DNA of 36,899 nt from Bacteroidota bacterium. GTDB taxonomy: Bacteria; Bacteroidota; Rhodothermia; Rhodothermales; Bin80. Below, in pieces: positions 8,769 through 17,475 of the stretch. The notes under the pieces were generated by a model, which was not told the origin of the DNA, made no database searches, and was given only the letters and a program-made list of their open reading frames with translations. Each line of letters starts with the position of its first letter. The stretch's first letter is position 1. The position numbers were made by a program, and so were the translations under genes. Location of the stretch: assembly GCA_028873925.1 (NCBI GenBank), contig JAPPNA010000166.1:1-36899 (forward strand). Direction: 5' to 3'.

Positions 8769-9554
8769 TTACAGACGCCAGATAGCCAGAAACTGCGGCA
8801 CAAAATCTCCTTCCCCCTCCACACCCAGCTTGTTGCGCCAGATCTGAAATTCTACCCCCATATGGAGCCAGTTGGGAGACCCAAAAGCCTTGCCTAGGTC
8901 CCAGGTCAGCTGCGGCTGAGCCAGAATCCATGCCTCCACAGTCTGTGCCAATTCGTTTTCCACCGCTGAAATATATTCCGCGTGTCCCATGAAGGCAAAT
9001 GACTGACTGCCCAGCGTAAAGGGCAGCAGCCAGCTCACATCAAACATGAAGCCATCACCTGTCGTGGGGGCACCCCCCTTGGCCAGCCCGTTACTCATGT
9101 CCAGCACCGCCGTGAAATCCGTGTTCAGAAAAATGAAGCCGGGAACCTGCCAGGACAAGCGCAGCCCCGGCAGATATTTGAGCACATCGGCATCCCCATC
9201 GAAATTAAGGCCGCTGATCAGCGAAAAATCCCGGATAGCACCAGCCTTCAGATCTGTCCCGAAGAGCTTGCTGAGACTGAGGGTGGGGTACCACTCTCCG
9301 TAGAACTCCTTGTCGTTAAAGCCATCAACTTTATCGTCATCAATAAAGTCAATAAAGAAAAAACTGTCACCGAGCAACCAGCCGCCTGCGTGCTGGAATG
9401 TGAGAATTCTGGTGGCCCGCTGCTCTCCTGAAAACGGGTTGGTCAGGCTGCCATACTGGAACTGAAAATCCAGCTGCGCCCGGGCGGGCATGGCCACAAA
9501 AAAGAGGGCCAGAAGCCCGAGCGTCGCTCGCTGTACACGCCAATACGCTTGCAT
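8769..9554 (-). CDS. Outer-membrane barrel protein, Tsx/DUF5020-like
   Basis: A 261-residue exported protein read from the ATG at 9554; a TTG six codons upstream is a poorer start. Residues 1-26 form a signal peptide ending ARAQ. The rest is alternating beta-strand text rich in aromatics (FFFIDFIDDD, FYGEWYPTLSLSKLFG, FMFDVSWLLPF), with a C-terminal strand near FLAIWRL. Overall pattern and length resemble the nucleoside-channel Tsx/DUF5020 group of small outer-membrane barrels. The gene precedes the ammonium transporter in the same direction, so it may supply outer-membrane passage of a nitrogen source; that is inference from position only. The barrel call is fairly safe and the exact family is less so. 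Confidence 0.7.
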   Translation of the reverse strand: MQAYWRVQRATLGLLALFFVAMPARAQLDFQFQYGSLTNPFSGEQRATRILTFQHAGGWLLGDSFFFIDFIDDDKVDGFNDKEFYGEWYPTLSLSKLFGTDLKAGAIRDFSLISGLNFDGDADVLKYLPGLRLSWQVPGFIFLNTDFTAVLDMSNGLAKGGAPTTGDGFMFDVSWLLPFTLGSQSFAFMGHAEYISAVENELAQTVEAWILAQPQLTWDLGKAFGSPNWLHMGVEFQIWRNKLGVEGEGDFVPQFLAIWRL

Positions 9555-9824
9555 CTGATTCAGATCGGTCAATTGAAGGGTGGGTCAGACATTCGGGCCT
9601 GTTCAGGAGGTCAGCAGCACTTCCCGTCCTGATCGGCCTGGACCATAATAGGGAATCTGCGCGTCAAATACTAATGCCGGGAGCGGGGAACTCCTGAAAC
9701 CTGCTGCGGCAAACCGGCTACAGTACAACTGATGGCCCTGCCCGCGACACATTCCAGAACGCCAGTCGCTTGGCCCGGTCATGGGTTGGGATACCGCAAA
9801 GGCCCGGGCTGAGCGCTGTGCGGC

Positions 9825-10127
9825 TCAGTAGGCCGCAGTGGCGTTGATGGCCTCAACACGCGTGATCTGGGGCACCGCCTGCTTTAGCGCCTGCTCAATC
9901 CCGGCCCGGAGGGTCATCGTACTCATGGGGCACGAACCGCACGCACCCAACAATTCCAGTTCCACAACCATGTTGTCGGTAATCTGGAGCAGCCGCACCT
10001 GACCTCCGTCAGCCATCAGATACGGTCGGATCGAATCCAGCCCGTCTTCAATTCTCTGACGCAGTTGCGGATCAGCATTCGGACGATACGGCTCGGTCGG
10101 CATGCGACGCTGCGGCTTGCGGGTCAT
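9825..10127 (-). CDS. NifU C-terminal-domain Fe-S scaffold protein
   Basis: A 100-residue protein consisting of the NifU-like (Nfu) domain. The diagnostic CxxC is at Cys63-Cys66 in LGACGSCPMST, preceded by RPYLMADGGQV, which is typical of the family. Nfu proteins hold and deliver Fe-S clusters to apo-enzymes in the cytoplasm. The start ATG is nine bases downstream of the Mrp stop, in the same direction, so the two Fe-S maturation genes form an operon. The first 20 residues are a poorly conserved basic leader. Confidence 0.93.
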   Translation of the reverse strand: MTRKPQRRMPTEPYRPNADPQLRQRIEDGLDSIRPYLMADGGQVRLLQITDNMVVELELLGACGSCPMSTMTLRAGIEQALKQAVPQITRVEAINATAAY

Positions 10128-10136
10128 GTCTGCAGG

Positions 10137-11204
10137 TTACCGATATTCAATCACAGGTGCAACCGGAAGATCGCTGCTGAATCCCGACAACGCCGCCACC
10201 ATTCGATCCGTCGCCTGCCTGAATGCCATCGCCGACGCTGAATAAGGCCGCCCCAACACTACCGGGGTGCCGTCGTCTCCCGCCTCGCGCACCTGCTGCT
10301 CCAGCGGAATTTCCGCCAGCAAGGGAACACCGACCTCCGCAGCCAGCGCCTTAGCACCGCCCTGCCCGAACAGATAGTACTTTCGGTCCTGCATGTCGGG
10401 CGGTGTAAACCAGGCCATATTCTCTATGATGCCGAGCACGGGCACATTTACTTTTTCAAACATGGCCACCCCCTTGCGCGCATCCGCCAGCGCCACACGC
10501 TGGGGCGTGGACACCACGACCGCACCCGCCAGCTTAACAGTCTGGACGATGGTCAGCTGAATGTCGCCTGTGCCGGGCGGCAAATCCAGAATCAGAAAAT
10601 CCAACTCTCCCCACTCCGCGTCGTTCAGAAACTGCTTTACTGCACTTGAGACCATTGGACCCCGCCAGATAACGGCCTGCGAATCGTCAACCAGAAACCC
10701 CATAGACAGCAGATGTACGCCATGCTTCTGAAGCGGGATGATCTTTCGCGCCCGGTTGACGCGGGGTCTGTCCGTACCGGTGCCCATCATGACCGGAACA
10801 CTCGGACCGTAGATGTCAGTGTCAACCAGTCCTACCTGATAGCCCTGCCGGGCCAGAGCGGCGGCCAGATTTACCGCCACCGTACTCTTGCCGACTCCGC
10901 CCTTGCCGGATGCCACAGCAATCATGTGCTGCACGCCCAAGGGCACCGACTGGCCCGCTGAACCCTTAGCCACGACCTTGACCGACACCCTGATGTTATC
11001 ATCGAAGGCGGCCTTGACAGCCTTCGTGCACAGCGCAGCCCCTTCCAAGGCCAACCGGGATCCGGGCGCACCCGCATGCAGCGTAAACGTGACCTCCTCC
11101 GAGGTTACAGCAAGATCACGCACCAGCCCCAGGCGGGCGATGTCATGTCCGCGGTCCGGATGGATCACGGAACTGAGTGCCTGCAGTACTGCCTTGCGCG
11201 TCAT
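10137..11204 (-). CDS. mrp: Mrp/ApbC family Fe-S carrier ATPase
   Basis: A 355-residue P-loop NTPase. Residues 1-80 are the MIP18/DUF59-like N-terminal domain. The deviant Walker A, VASGKGGVGKST, begins near residue 97, and VDTDIYGPSVPVMMG follows, which is strongly diagnostic of Mrp/Nbp35. Further on are LDLPPGTGDIQLT and a long C-terminal ATPase region. The protein carries and transfers Fe-S clusters using ATP. The ATG at 11204 is preferred over an upstream TTG (11240) because it starts the conserved domain and does not overlap the Ppx gene. The usual C-terminal CxxC of some members is not seen. The Nfu gene is next in the operon. Confidence 0.94.
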   Translation of the reverse strand: MTRKAVLQALSSVIHPDRGHDIARLGLVRDLAVTSEEVTFTLHAGAPGSRLALEGAALCTKAVKAAFDDNIRVSVKVVAKGSAGQSVPLGVQHMIAVASGKGGVGKSTVAVNLAAALARQGYQVGLVDTDIYGPSVPVMMGTGTDRPRVNRARKIIPLQKHGVHLLSMGFLVDDSQAVIWRGPMVSSAVKQFLNDAEWGELDFLILDLPPGTGDIQLTIVQTVKLAGAVVVSTPQRVALADARKGVAMFEKVNVPVLGIIENMAWFTPPDMQDRKYYLFGQGGAKALAAEVGVPLLAEIPLEQQVREAGDDGTPVVLGRPYSASAMAFRQATDRMVAALSGFSSDLPVAPVIEYR

Positions 11205-11217
11205 CGTGCTTGTACGC

Positions 11218-12132
11218 TCATGCGGGCCGTTTTGCCGCAATGGTCCCGGTGCCGGTCAGCCTGAGCTGCTCGCGAATCGCAAGGCCGTGCACCAGACCCC
11301 GCTCACTGATCGCAAAATGTTCACGTCCCAGATGAACCATGGCCTCATGGCAGATCAGCACGGCTGCGGGAAAAATGTCGTCGCGTCCCGCCAGAAGATT
11401 CGGACCCAATGCCCTGACCTCCACCCGGGACATGCCGAGGAGCCGCTCCAGCCAGATCGCCACAACCTGGCGCGATAGAGCTTGAGATTCAGGACCCGCC
11501 AGTCGGGCCAGGATGCGGTGGGTATCGGACGCTCCCACAAGCGGACCACCGTATTCTTGCGGTACCGCCTGGAGGCTGCGCTGCACAAAATCACGCGCAC
11601 GCCCGACTGCCCGTGCTGAAGGCGGCTGACCCTTGAAAAAACGCTCGGTGATCCGTACCGAACCCAGATCCACACTGCAACGCTCCATGCCCTGATTCCC
11701 GCGAAATGTGAATTCGGTCGACCCGCCCCCGATATCACAGGTGATCACCTGCCCGGTCACCTGCGGCAGGGCGCTCATGGCTCCGCGAAAACTCCATTCG
11801 GCCTCCTGGCTGCCCGAAAGGATTTCAAAGGCGAGGCCCGTACGCCCGTACACGGCTTTTACCACCTCATTGCCGGCATCCCTTGACGCACTGGTCCCGG
11901 CTACGATCAATCGTTCCGCGCCACATCGCGCGGCGGTGGCGGCAAACTCGTTCAGGGTGGTGGCGAGCCGATCCAACGCCACAACACTGATCCGGCCGCT
12001 GGCATCCACACCCTCACCCAGTCGGACAATACGATGGATGTGAGCCTGCGTCTTCAGTTCGTGTGCACCCTCAACATCCGCAATCAGCAGCCGGGCTGAG
12101 TTCGTTCCCACATCCACACACGCCACGCGCAT
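11218..12132 (-). CDS. Ppx/GppA family phosphatase, short form
   Basis: A 304-residue member of the exopolyphosphatase/guanosine pentaphosphate phosphohydrolase family in the ASKHA fold. Nucleotide-binding motifs are DVGTNSARLL (7-16) and DIGGGSTEF (133-141). The catalytic Glu is probably E110 in SGSQEAEWSF. Length corresponds to the N-terminal two-domain core without the HD-like C-terminal extension of the long enzymes. The expected activity is hydrolysis of polyphosphate or pppGpp; which one cannot be told from sequence. The stop lies 13 bases before the Mrp start in the same direction, so the three genes may be co-transcribed. Confidence 0.92.
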   Translation of the reverse strand: MRVACVDVGTNSARLLIADVEGAHELKTQAHIHRIVRLGEGVDASGRISVVALDRLATTLNEFAATAARCGAERLIVAGTSASRDAGNEVVKAVYGRTGLAFEILSGSQEAEWSFRGAMSALPQVTGQVITCDIGGGSTEFTFRGNQGMERCSVDLGSVRITERFFKGQPPSARAVGRARDFVQRSLQAVPQEYGGPLVGASDTHRILARLAGPESQALSRQVVAIWLERLLGMSRVEVRALGPNLLAGRDDIFPAAVLICHEAMVHLGREHFAISERGLVHGLAIREQLRLTGTGTIAAKRPA

Positions 12133-12253
12133 TATTCACTGCCGATCTTGTTCATCGCAGGCGGGGTGCCCCGCGAAGGTCTGGCCGGTCCTGCCGAGAT
12201 CCCGCTCGTCAGGGCCCAGCATCACAATGGGTCTGACCGGTCAGGCGACGGTG

Positions 12254-13579
12254 TCAGGGCAGCCCTGTTACGGCATCCACCGCATTTTCGCTCACCGGAA
12301 ACAGGGTCACCCCCCAGCGCTCCGGATGGTGAGGCGGATCATCATTCCAGTCCTCGTACGAGTGCGAACCGTCAGACTCGTAAATGAGCTGGTACTCGCC
12401 CGGTTCCAGCTGCAAAAACTTCAAAGCAATCCTGTTTTTACTGGACCCGCCTCCGGGCAGGGAGGGCTGATACGTCATGGTCCAGATTTCGGTGTCCTGT
12501 CCGCCGGTGGTCTGCAGCAATCTGGCCGTATCCCATAATCCGTCTTCACTGGTAATCTCCCCCATAGCCCAGATCAGCACGCTGGTCTGCGCCGAGACGG
12601 TAAATCGGCGATGGTGCGACTCGTTATCACCGACCCGCATAATGGAAATGATCGGATTACGATCCGCGTCCATCCAAGGGTCAAAATGTGTGATGGATCC
12701 GTTTTTGCTCGCGGTGAGCGTAGTGCCCCATCCAAACGGATCATAAGGGGGATAGTCTTCCCACTCTTTGTAAGCATGTCGGCCGTCGGTTCGGGCGACC
12801 ATCCGGTAGATGCCGGGGTCCACAGCTATGGACCCCACATACATCCGGTTGGCGCGCGCACCGCCCGCCCATTGGGTGTTATCAAGAGACAGATGCCAGA
12901 CCGGACGCCCGGAGAGGACATCCTCAATCCATGAATAGTCCGTCAGCGGCGACGGGTCGTCTGCATTAGCCTGGCCTACGGCATAGATGCCCAGTTCCGC
13001 CCGCTGGTGAACTTCAAAAAACAGTTCGCGGTGCTCATCATTCTCCAGCGGAGTAGCCGACCAGAATATCTCGCCAGTTTCCTGGATCGGAGAAGCATCC
13101 CGTGTCCATAATTCCACTTCCTGATCAGCCGACTGCAGGGTTAAGTTCCACCTGTTGCGGTCACGAGCGTTGGATCGCCGGAAATTGTGCCAACCACCCC
13201 AGTATGAAGTCAGATAAGCGGAATACCGGCCCGCGTCCAACAGCACGGTGTCCGAATCCACGATCGCCAACTGGCCATCAACGCGGCTAACGGACCCTAC
13301 GTCCATCACCCAAACAGGGATCCTGGTGGAATCGCTCAGGATCCAGCCGTAAACCGCCAGATCCGGTCCTTCAGACCCTGATCCGATACTGCCAACCGCA
13401 CGGATGACTACCTGCGCCTCCGATGTGAGCTCAAATCCAGAGGAGGATAACTCCCCGTACCGATCCACACGCAATTCAATGACCCCGCGAGGAGGAGGCG
13501 GCCCGACCAGAAGTCGGATTACCGAGATCACGAACAGTACCAACAGCACCAACAAGGCCAGCTTCTTGCCTGACGACAT
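12254..13579 (-). CDS. Membrane-anchored protein with three tandem ~138-aa modules
   Basis: I do not recognise this family. From the ATG at 13579 the protein has 441 residues: a short basic N-terminus, one TM helix (about 5-26), a Pro-rich linker (PPPP), and then three tandem modules beginning near residues 55, 194 and 331. Each opens with a strand like QVVIRAVG, LGIYAVG or VLIWAMG and ends with an L-x-G-x-Y strand. In modules 2 and 3 that strand is followed by DGxHxYxxWxxxPPxxPxxWGxTL, at about 265 and 403; module 1 has a degenerate version near WGGWHNF...RWNLTL. All-beta composition and export suggest a periplasmic binding or sensory protein. The gene is divergent from the second SpoIIE-like phosphatase. 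A TTG at 13624 is an alternative start. An AGGAGGT directly abuts the chosen ATG, which is too close to be an ideal ribosome site. Confidence 0.72.
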   Translation of the reverse strand: MSSGKKLALLVLLVLFVISVIRLLVGPPPPRGVIELRVDRYGELSSSGFELTSEAQVVIRAVGSIGSGSEGPDLAVYGWILSDSTRIPVWVMDVGSVSRVDGQLAIVDSDTVLLDAGRYSAYLTSYWGGWHNFRRSNARDRNRWNLTLQSADQEVELWTRDASPIQETGEIFWSATPLENDEHRELFFEVHQRAELGIYAVGQANADDPSPLTDYSWIEDVLSGRPVWHLSLDNTQWAGGARANRMYVGSIAVDPGIYRMVARTDGRHAYKEWEDYPPYDPFGWGTTLTASKNGSITHFDPWMDADRNPIISIMRVGDNESHHRRFTVSAQTSVLIWAMGEITSEDGLWDTARLLQTTGGQDTEIWTMTYQPSLPGGGSSKNRIALKFLQLEPGEYQLIYESDGSHSYEDWNDDPPHHPERWGVTLFPVSENAVDAVTGLP

Positions 13580-13818
13580 ACCTCCTGTTAAGTCTGATTC
13601 CTTCTTACGGCAATAATGCCCCAAATGTTACTGTTTGGACGCAGGGATTCCTGTAATTTACGGCCATGATCAGAGGGGTAGTCAGTATGCCAGGCCTTCG
13701 CACAATCCGCTGGTGAGTCCACATCAAGAAACGATCCAAATCGGCTGACATCAGGAGCACCGGAATCAAGCGCCGCGAGCGGTTCAGCCTGAAGCTGACC
13801 GGGTTCCTGCTGCTGTAT

Positions 13819-15918
13819 GTGACCACGCTGGTCTGGCCGATTCTATTCGGCCTTGATCCGCCGGCTTTTTCGTCGTCAGGCATCGGACTTCAAATCACGG
13901 TCGGTGCCTGCTTCGTCTTGTGGTGGTTTGTTCTGGCCCGCATTCTGAGGCGCGCACGATCCGGACCCATCCAAGTCCTGTGGCACATCCTGCTGACAGC
14001 CGTACTATTCATGGTGCTGCTGGTTTGCGTACTGCAGATTCCCGGTGCGGTCAATGAAGAATTCCAGGCGATTACCGCTACCACGCACCTGAAGGGTGGG
14101 CTGATCGCACTGCTGGCGGCCAGCTTCGCCTTCACCCTGCTGCAGAGACTGCGGATCCTGGTTCGCAGGCGCCGGCAGTCGACGAGCCGAAACTGGCCCT
14201 ACATGCTGCTGGCCATGGCATTGTTCTCGGTGTACTTCACCCATTTGCCACAGGAGTGGCCCGAAGGGCTGCTTGGCATTCTGTTGTCAATCCTGGTTGT
14301 ATGCCTCGCCGGAGCAATGGTAGTCTATATTGCCGCCAATGCCTTCCGCGTTTCCTGGGTTGCGCAACTGCGCGGAAACCAGCGATTGCTGGCAATCCTG
14401 ATAGGCCTTGGGCTGCTGGCGGTAACGGTGTTGCTGCCTGCAGTCTCATTGCCGAATTCTCCATTCCCGATGATCGCAGGCGTATCCGTAAGTGGATTCA
14501 GCAGTTTCCTGGGCCCGTACAGCCCTTCGCTGGCGGTGTTTACCGGGCTCGGCGTGTTGTTCGGTTTCCTCTATATCCTTGCCTCGGTGCTGTCGCTGCT
14601 CTTCAATATTCCGGGCGATCCTGATGTTCGTCTGACCGTTGATGAAATGGGCGTGCTGGACAATCTCAACTCACTGATGAAGTCGGCGGTGGATGTCGGT
14701 GAAGTTGCCGAGCGTGTGGTTGAGCAGACAGTTGAAGGCTATCTGGCCTCGGCAGCATGGATTGTTATGCTGAACTACGAGAATGAACCCTATCGGCCCA
14801 TGATAGTCGCGTCTCAGAATATATCCATTGAGCGCGCGGCTGCTGCCTTTGACACAGCCGCCTTCTTCAATGAAGTGGCCGGGGCTAAGGAAGTACTGGT
14901 CGTACAGCAGGTGGCCACCGATTATAGGGTCCGAACGTCACTGGGCAGTGATATTCAGAGCCTCGCGGTTGCACCGCTTGGGGATGGGGCCGTTGTATCC
15001 GGTGCCCTGTTTATTGTACGGGCTGAGGCCTACGGCTTTGTGAAGGATGATATAGCCGCCATTCGGATGCTGACTTCGTATGCCAGCCTGGCGCTTGAGT
15101 ATGCGCGACTCATTGAGTCTACGATTGAGCGGGAGCGGCTGGCAAGGGAGCTGGCCATTGCGAGGGAGGTGCAGCTTCGGCTCCTGCCACAGGATTTACC
15201 CGAATCCGAACAGTTGAGTATGGCCGCTTCAAGTTCACCCTCACAAGAGGTCGGCGGAGATTTTTATGATGTGCTGGAACTTGAAGATGGCAAGGTCGCT
15301 GTCATTGTAGCTGACGTGTCCGGCAAGGGCACCTCGGCTGCCTTTTACATGGCCATCCTGCAGGGCATATTCCGGTCCGCCGCAAGGCTGACACCCAGTC
15401 CGCGAGATTTTCTGCTCCAGGCCAATCGGGCCATCAGTGATCGGCTGGACAGGAAGATATTTGTAACGGCGGTCTACGGACTGGTTGACCAGTACACCGG
15501 AGTCCTGCATCTGGCCCGATCCGGGCATTGCCCGGCCATCCGGATAAGCGCCTCGGGCGAGCCTTCCGAGTGGCGCTCGTCAGGTATCGGACTTGGCCTG
15601 AATCAGGGGCCGCTCTTTGCCGATTCCCTGGCCGTGGTGGAGCACCAACTGATGCCCGGAGATGTCATTGTACTCTATACGGATGGTCTGATTGAGCACC
15701 GGAACGCAGATGGAGAGGAGTATGGGGTCGAGCGTCTGATCGGTACCGTAACCGACCATCGCCATATGGAGGCCCGCCTGCTCCACAATGTTCTGATCAA
15801 GGATCTCGCCCGATTTACCGGCGGACAGCCATCCTATTCCGACGACCTTACCCTGGTGGTGCTGACCTGGCAGCATGCGCCGCGCAAGGCCGTGCCTGAA
15901 GCATCCGGGCGACCTTAG
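13819..15918 (+). CDS. Multi-TM GAF-PP2C (SpoIIE/RsbU-like) phosphatase
   Basis: A protein of about 700 residues. Eight hydrophobic segments occupy residues 1-270, followed by a GAF-like domain about 280-430, a short coiled coil with ERERLARELAIAREVQ, and a PP2C domain 455-690. Metal-site acids are present: D481 in VGGDFYD, D499 in DVSGKG, the YTDG motif, and D675-D676 near the end. It should dephosphorylate the STAS protein encoded next. The GTG at 13819 is the first standard start, but it falls inside the first hydrophobic segment: the frame stays open back to 13717 with plausible basic-then-hydrophobic residues (IKRRERFSLKLTGFLLLYV) and no ATG, GTG or TTG. The true start may therefore be upstream at a rare codon. 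STAS and RsbW genes follow closely. Confidence 0.9.
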   Translation: MTTLVWPILFGLDPPAFSSSGIGLQITVGACFVLWWFVLARILRRARSGPIQVLWHILLTAVLFMVLLVCVLQIPGAVNEEFQAITATTHLKGGLIALLAASFAFTLLQRLRILVRRRRQSTSRNWPYMLLAMALFSVYFTHLPQEWPEGLLGILLSILVVCLAGAMVVYIAANAFRVSWVAQLRGNQRLLAILIGLGLLAVTVLLPAVSLPNSPFPMIAGVSVSGFSSFLGPYSPSLAVFTGLGVLFGFLYILASVLSLLFNIPGDPDVRLTVDEMGVLDNLNSLMKSAVDVGEVAERVVEQTVEGYLASAAWIVMLNYENEPYRPMIVASQNISIERAAAAFDTAAFFNEVAGAKEVLVVQQVATDYRVRTSLGSDIQSLAVAPLGDGAVVSGALFIVRAEAYGFVKDDIAAIRMLTSYASLALEYARLIESTIERERLARELAIAREVQLRLLPQDLPESEQLSMAASSSPSQEVGGDFYDVLELEDGKVAVIVADVSGKGTSAAFYMAILQGIFRSAARLTPSPRDFLLQANRAISDRLDRKIFVTAVYGLVDQYTGVLHLARSGHCPAIRISASGEPSEWRSSGIGLGLNQGPLFADSLAVVEHQLMPGDVIVLYTDGLIEHRNADGEEYGVERLIGTVTDHRHMEARLLHNVLIKDLARFTGGQPSYSDDLTLVVLTWQHAPRKAVPEASGRP

Positions 15919-15953
15919 CGTACCATGCACTATTGATTCAATCTTCTGTTTCG

Positions 15954-16316
15954 ATGAGTAATTTTTCCGTAGCCTTCCGGAACAGTGCAGGAACGACTAT
16001 CCTAGACCTGCATGGGGAGCTGGATGCACACACAGCTCCTGACCTGGAGTCCGCTATCCTGAAGAGCAGGGAAAACGGCGGGCATAATGTCATTATCAAC
16101 GGAGCCCATCTTGACTACATTTCCAGTGCGGGGCTGGGTGTCTTTATGGCGTTTGTTGAAGAATTTCGCGCTGAGGATGGCGACATAAAGTTTGCGGCGC
16201 TGCAGCCGAAGGTCTACAATGTTTTTGACCTGTTGGGATTCCCGCTGATCTTTCACATCACCGGTTCAGAAGAAGAGGCCCTGGAACTGTTCAACAGCGG
16301 GGTTCGGCCACTGTAA
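15954..16316 (+). CDS. STAS-domain anti-anti-sigma factor
   Basis: A 120-residue single STAS domain, read from the ATG at 15954; a TTG at 15933 would add seven residues. The phosphorylation loop is HLDYISSAGLGVF (52-64) with Ser58 as the likely phosphoacceptor, two residues before Gly60. The C-terminal half (KVYNVFDLLGFPLIF) matches the last strand-helix of the fold. It lies between the phosphatase and the kinase genes, with a 35-base gap upstream and no gap downstream, so the module order here is phosphatase, STAS, kinase; the first module has phosphatase, kinase, STAS. Confidence 0.92.
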   Translation: MSNFSVAFRNSAGTTILDLHGELDAHTAPDLESAILKSRENGGHNVIINGAHLDYISSAGLGVFMAFVEEFRAEDGDIKFAALQPKVYNVFDLLGFPLIFHITGSEEEALELFNSGVRPL

Positions 16317-16778
16317 ATGTCCGGTTCTATGTCGGTGCAGACAAGATTTTCACTGGCCATTCCCGGCAAAACGAGCCGGCTGAAGGAAGTGCGCCGGTTC
16401 GTGGCGCGTCACGGCCGGCGGGCAAATCTCTCTGAGGAAGTCATCAATGCCATGCGTACCGCCGTCGATGAGGCCTGTGCCAATATCATCGAGCATGCCT
16501 ACCATGGCGTAGCCGATCAGATCGTCAACATAGAGGTTACCGTGAAACCGGACTGCTTTGTGGTCAGTCTGCGCGACCAAGGTGCCCCTTTTGATCGAAA
16601 GGCTTACCGGGAACCGGATGTCCGAGAGCTTACCAGATCTCGAGCTTCCGGCGGCTTGGGGGTCCGAATGATCCACGCACTCATGGATCAGGTTGAGTAT
16701 TCCTCAAAGGGTCGGACCAACGAAATCCGCCTCACAAAATTCACCCGGCATCAGACCGATAACCTCGGTAAACGGTGA
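16317..16778 (+). CDS. RsbW-like serine kinase/anti-sigma ATPase
   Basis: A 153-residue HATPase_c_2 protein. The N box is TAVDEACANIIEHAY, with E52 and N56; the N1 box is LRDQGAPFD with D87 intact; the G2 box is SGGLGVRMIHALMD (111-124). All ATP-binding features are therefore present, unlike the kinase of the first module. The ATG directly follows the stop of the STAS gene. Its expected role is to phosphorylate that STAS protein and hold an unknown target. The last 38 bases overlap the 3' end of menG on the opposite strand. Confidence 0.92.
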   Translation: MSGSMSVQTRFSLAIPGKTSRLKEVRRFVARHGRRANLSEEVINAMRTAVDEACANIIEHAYHGVADQIVNIEVTVKPDCFVVSLRDQGAPFDRKAYREPDVRELTRSRASGGLGVRMIHALMDQVEYSSKGRTNEIRLTKFTRHQTDNLGKR

Positions 16779-17475
16779 CCACCCCCAACGTCAGCGGAGT
16801 GGCCTGCAGCCGCCTGAAGCCCGCCCGGTGCATGTGCTGCAGAAACTCCTGTCCCGATGGAAACGCGCGAATGGAATCCGGCAGGTACTGATAGGCCCCC
16901 TGCGCCCTGGAGAGCAATCCCCCGATAATCGGAAGCACATTGCGCGAATACACCGCAGATCCCCACCGCACGATGGCGGATTCGGGCCGGCTGAATTCCA
17001 GCACGACCAGCGGCGCACTCGGACGCAGGGTTCGATGGATTTCCAGCAGGCCTAGGTCCATGTTCTCAAAATTTCGGATCCCAAAGGCTACGACAGCCGC
17101 GTCAAATGTGGCATCGTCAAACGGTAGGTCCTCCGCACAGGCGGTAACGTATTCCAATCTTTCGCCTCCCCCGCACGCGGACGCTTTCTGCCGCGCCCGC
17201 TCCAGCATAGCGGCCGCAATGTCCACCCCGACAATCCTGGCCGGGTTGCGCTTCAGAAGTGATAAGGCGACATCTCCGGTGCCTGTGGCCACATCCAGCA
17301 CATCGGCTCCGTCCAGGTTACCGAGCTTGCGGACGGCCACGCGGCGCCATTTGCGGTCCTGGCCCAAACTGACGATCCGATTGATCAGGTCGTAGCGTGG
17401 CGCGACTGCATCAAACATGCGCGCCACTTCGATCTGCCGACCCGCCTGCTCAGTTACAGGTGGATAGTGTCGCAT
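16741..17475 (-). CDS. menG: Demethylmenaquinone methyltransferase (UbiE/MenG)
   Basis: A 244-residue class I SAM-dependent methyltransferase. The SAM-binding motif I is VLDVATGTGDVA (59-70), and the family signature region AFGIRNFENMD follows near 129-139; FDAVAPRYDLINRIVSLG near the N-terminus is typical of UbiE/MenG. It performs the last C-methylation of menaquinone (or ubiquinone) at the membrane; menaquinone is expected if the host is a Bacteroidota relative. The start overlaps the stop of the DUF1460 gene by ATGA, so the two are translationally coupled. The C-terminus runs convergently into the RsbW gene. Confidence 0.94.
   Translation of the reverse strand: MRHYPPVTEQAGRQIEVARMFDAVAPRYDLINRIVSLGQDRKWRRVAVRKLGNLDGADVLDVATGTGDVALSLLKRNPARIVGVDIAAAMLERARQKASACGGGERLEYVTACAEDLPFDDATFDAAVVAFGIRNFENMDLGLLEIHRTLRPSAPLVVLEFSRPESAIVRWGSAVYSRNVLPIIGGLLSRAQGAYQYLPDSIRAFPSGQEFLQHMHRAGFRRLQATPLTLGVVTVYRGYRSDAG

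Noticed and set aside
9640-9680. TTGACG and TATTAT as a promoter for the outer-membrane protein
   Set aside because: They are on the correct strand but only 11 bases apart, too close for a -35/-10 pair.
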